A stretch of 6,223 nt of DNA from an uncultured Lachnospiraceae bacterium (lineage in GTDB: Bacteria > Bacillota > Clostridia > Lachnospirales > Lachnospiraceae): contig CAJUCK010000017.1 of NCBI GenBank assembly GCA_910585395.1, positions 1 through 6,223 of the forward strand, written 5' to 3'. The notes under the pieces were generated by a model. The model was given only the letters and a program-made list of their open reading frames with translations, was not told the origin of the DNA and did not search any database. This document shows positions 4,405-6,223 of the stretch, one piece after another; positions within the stretch are counted from its first letter, which is position 1; every line of letters begins with the position of its first letter. Both the position numbers and the translations under genes were made by a program.

Positions 4405-6223
4405 TGACAAAAAAGCCTGCAGGAACAGAGGCATTTGATAAACATTACGGAATTGGATACAAGGTGGGACATGATGGTTTTTCGCCTTATAGCCGGGTAA
4501 ATAAACTGAGGAAAGTTTTTTTGGAACGTAAATTCAACATTGATATTCAGAGGGCAAGGCTGATCACGCAGACGTACAGGGAGAATCCAGAACTTTCTGC
4601 AAAGCTGAAAACGGCTTATTCTCTGAAAAATATTCTGGAACATGTAGAAATTGATTTGTATGAGGATGAACTTTTGGCGGGAGAGCTGGCAGCTCCGGCA
4701 AAAGCGGCCCCGATTTATCCAGAATTTTCCGCCGCGTGGATTATAGACGAGCTGCAAAACCATCCATTTGATCAGAGAGCTCATGATAAGTTTTATATTA
4801 CAGAGCAGGATAAAGAAGAATTATTAGAACTGCTGGAATTCTGGCGCGGCAGAACAATCGCTGATGCAGTAGAGGCGACTCTCACAGAAGATCAGAAAAA
4901 AGGATGTGAGATGGGCAAGAAAGTGTATATGACCAATCTGTATCATTTCGGCGGTGTGGGGCATTTTGTGATGGATTATGAAAAACTGCTGAAAGCAGGA
5001 TACCATGGATTGATTGCGGAAGCAGAAGCTTCATCTGCGGCCTTAGATCCGTCAGACAGTGAATATACGGAAAAGAAAGAATTTTACGAAGCCATGGTGA
5101 TTGAATTAAAGGCAGCATGTAATTACATTAATCGTTATGCATTGCTGGCAGAAAAGCGGAGCAGCGAGGAAGCAAATCCTGTGAGAAAGAGAGAACTGGA
5201 ACAGATTGCAGCGAACTGCCGGCAGATTGCCGGTGGACCGGCAAAAACCATGTGGCAAGCTTTGCAGTTATGGCATTTTGCAACCACCATTACACTGATC
5301 GAATCCAATGGTCATTCGGTATCTTATGGAAGAATGGACCAGTGGCTGTATCCTTATTATAGAAGCGACATGGAAAACCATGTCATTACAAAGGAATTTG
5401 CCCAGGAATTGCTGGAATGTGCCTACGTAAAAATGGGGAATCCATCCAAACTAAAGGATAGAATGACAGTGGAAGTGCGCAATGGAAGAGGATGGGGCGG
5501 CGAGAGCCTTACTATCGGTGGCGTGGACGAAGAGGGACGGGATGTGACCAATGATCTGACCTTTATGCTGCTGGAAGCTTCTGTGCATACCAGAATGATG
5601 AATCCGTGGGTTTGTGTAAGAATGCACCAGAATACGCCTTATGAGCTGCGGGTGAAAACCGTGGAGTGCATTCGGGCTGGTTATGGCCATCCCAAGATTT
5701 TTAATGATGAAGTGGCAGTTAAGGCAATGAAGAGAAAAGGAATGAGTCTTGCACAGGCGAGAAATTATGCTGTGGTGGGCTGTGTGGAGCCAGATCTTCC
5801 TGGACAGGAATATGGTTATCATGATGCAGCTTATATAAATATTGCCAAAGTGATGGAACTTGCATTAAATGGCGGACAGTGTATTGACTGCAGCCAGAAA
5901 TGTCCCAGATATCAAGTGTGTGCAGGGGCGGGAGAGAGATTGGGTCCAGACACAGGTTCTTTGGAGCGTTTTCAGAGTATGGAGGAAGTTATTAAAAGTT
6001 TTCAAAGACAGATGCAGTTCTGGACAGATCAGATGTGCAGCGGACTCAATCAGATAGATAAAATACAGAGAGAGAAAAAACCGCTGCCTTATGCCTCCGC
6101 ATTTTTTGGCGGCTGCATGGAAAAGGGGAAAGATTTAGGCGAGGGAGGCGCAAATTATAATTTTACTGGCCCGCAGGCAAGTGGAATTGGAACCTGCGCA
6201 GATATTCTCTCCACTATTAAGCA
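4401..6223 (+). CDS. Glycyl radical enzyme, PFL-like C-x-E lyase/dehydratase branch (3' end missing)
   Basis: This is an oxygen-sensitive radical enzyme of the pyruvate formate-lyase superfamily; 607 codons are visible of a usual length near 800. The core runs from about residue 20. Landmarks are PIYPEFSAAW, GGVGHFVMDYEKLLKAG with His188, ESNGHSVSYGRMDQWLYPYY (301-320), WGGESLTIGG, GHPKIFNDE, the catalytic loop GCVEP with Cys461 and Glu463, and HDAAY with Asp475. C-x-E marks eliminases such as glycerol and propanediol dehydratase, choline lyase and sulfonate lyases; pyruvate formate-lyase has two adjacent cysteines instead. His188 and Asp475 fall at the spacing of the diol-binding His and Asp of glycerol dehydratase. 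Four cysteines (494, 497, 501, 507) cluster before LGPDTGS. No N-terminal microcompartment-type extension is present. The C-terminal RVxG radical loop lies beyond the window. With a sulfonate-type importer next door, a sulfonate substrate is likely but not shown; a DHPS or isethionate enzyme, or a plain diol dehydratase, remain options. Confidence 0.93.
   Translation, partial: MMTKKPAGTEAFDKHYGIGYKVGHDGFSPYSRVNKLRKVFLERKFNIDIQRARLITQTYRENPELSAKLKTAYSLKNILEHVEIDLYEDELLAGELAAPAKAAPIYPEFSAAWIIDELQNHPFDQRAHDKFYITEQDKEELLELLEFWRGRTIADAVEATLTEDQKKGCEMGKKVYMTNLYHFGGVGHFVMDYEKLLKAGYHGLIAEAEASSAALDPSDSEYTEKKEFYEAMVIELKAACNYINRYALLAEKRSSEEANPVRKRELEQIAANCRQIAGGPAKTMWQALQLWHFATTITLIESNGHSVSYGRMDQWLYPYYRSDMENHVITKEFAQELLECAYVKMGNPSKLKDRMTVEVRNGRGWGGESLTIGGVDEEGRDVTNDLTFMLLEASVHTRMMNPWVCVRMHQNTPYELRVKTVECIRAGYGHPKIFNDEVAVKAMKRKGMSLAQARNYAVVGCVEPDLPGQEYGYHDAAYINIAKVMELALNGGQCIDCSQKCPRYQVCAGAGERLGPDTGSLERFQSMEEVIKSFQRQMQFWTDQMCSGLNQIDKIQREKKPLPYASAFFGGCMEKGKDLGEGGANYNFTGPQASGIGTCADILSTIK

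Noticed and set aside
5781..5789. Pyruvate formate-lyase identity for the GRE
   Set aside because: PFL carries two adjacent catalytic cysteines; here the loop is Cys-Val-Glu, the eliminase signature.
3822..5822. Minus-strand open frames opposite the activase and GRE
   Set aside because: They are antisense to conserved catalytic regions (GGE, GCVEP) and have His/Ser/Cys-rich compositions typical of shadow frames.
5869..6057. Short plus-strand frame near the Cys cluster
   Set aside because: It is out of frame within the GRE, which reads through with its conserved LGPDTGS motif.
1..6223. CRISPR array, tRNA, rRNA or complete insertion sequence
   Set aside because: No spaced direct repeats, cloverleaf, rRNA stretch or transposase was seen on either strand.

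Overview
This window looks like an ordinary-GC Clostridia/Lachnospiraceae-type Firmicute chromosome, probably from an anaerobic fermenter. The evidence is strong AGGAGG-type ribosome sites, AT-rich intergenic DNA around genes of moderate GC, a Gram-positive lipoprotein binding protein, and two oxygen-sensitive radical enzymes. No species can be named from the sequence alone.

Layout. Positions 1-60 probably hold the last 19 codons of a gene entering from the left, closed by a hairpin terminator at 133-161. Positions 171-588 are AT-rich and hold no convincing gene. They contain a perfect 17-bp inverted repeat (395-442) that may end the leftward operon. Positions 589-3225 hold a leftward three-gene operon for an ABC importer of the SsuABC/TauABC (NitT/TauT) type, in the order permease, ATPase, lipoprotein binding protein. 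A 216-bp divergent intergenic region (3226-3441) contains a 21-bp dyad and repeated GGAATT motifs. Positions 3442-6223 hold a rightward operon: a glycyl radical enzyme activating enzyme (radical SAM plus two ferredoxin-type clusters), then a glycyl radical enzyme (GRE) whose start overlaps the activase stop. The GRE runs off the right edge after 607 codons, so its C-terminal glycyl radical loop is not visible.

How it could work. The importer would bring in a small anion, most likely an organosulfonate. The activase would install the glycyl radical on the GRE, and the GRE would cleave or dehydrate the substrate. The visible catalytic motif is GCVEP, with a downstream Asp and an upstream GH, as in the diol-dehydratase/lyase branch of GREs rather than pyruvate formate-lyase. 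Known sulfonate GREs cleave isethionate (IslA/IseG) or 2,3-dihydroxypropanesulfonate (HpsG, HpfG). The residues lining the substrate end here do not obviously match isethionate sulfite-lyase, so either a DHPS-type or an unassigned sulfonate GRE is possible. The substrate is inference. The enzyme families and the gene layout are directly supported.
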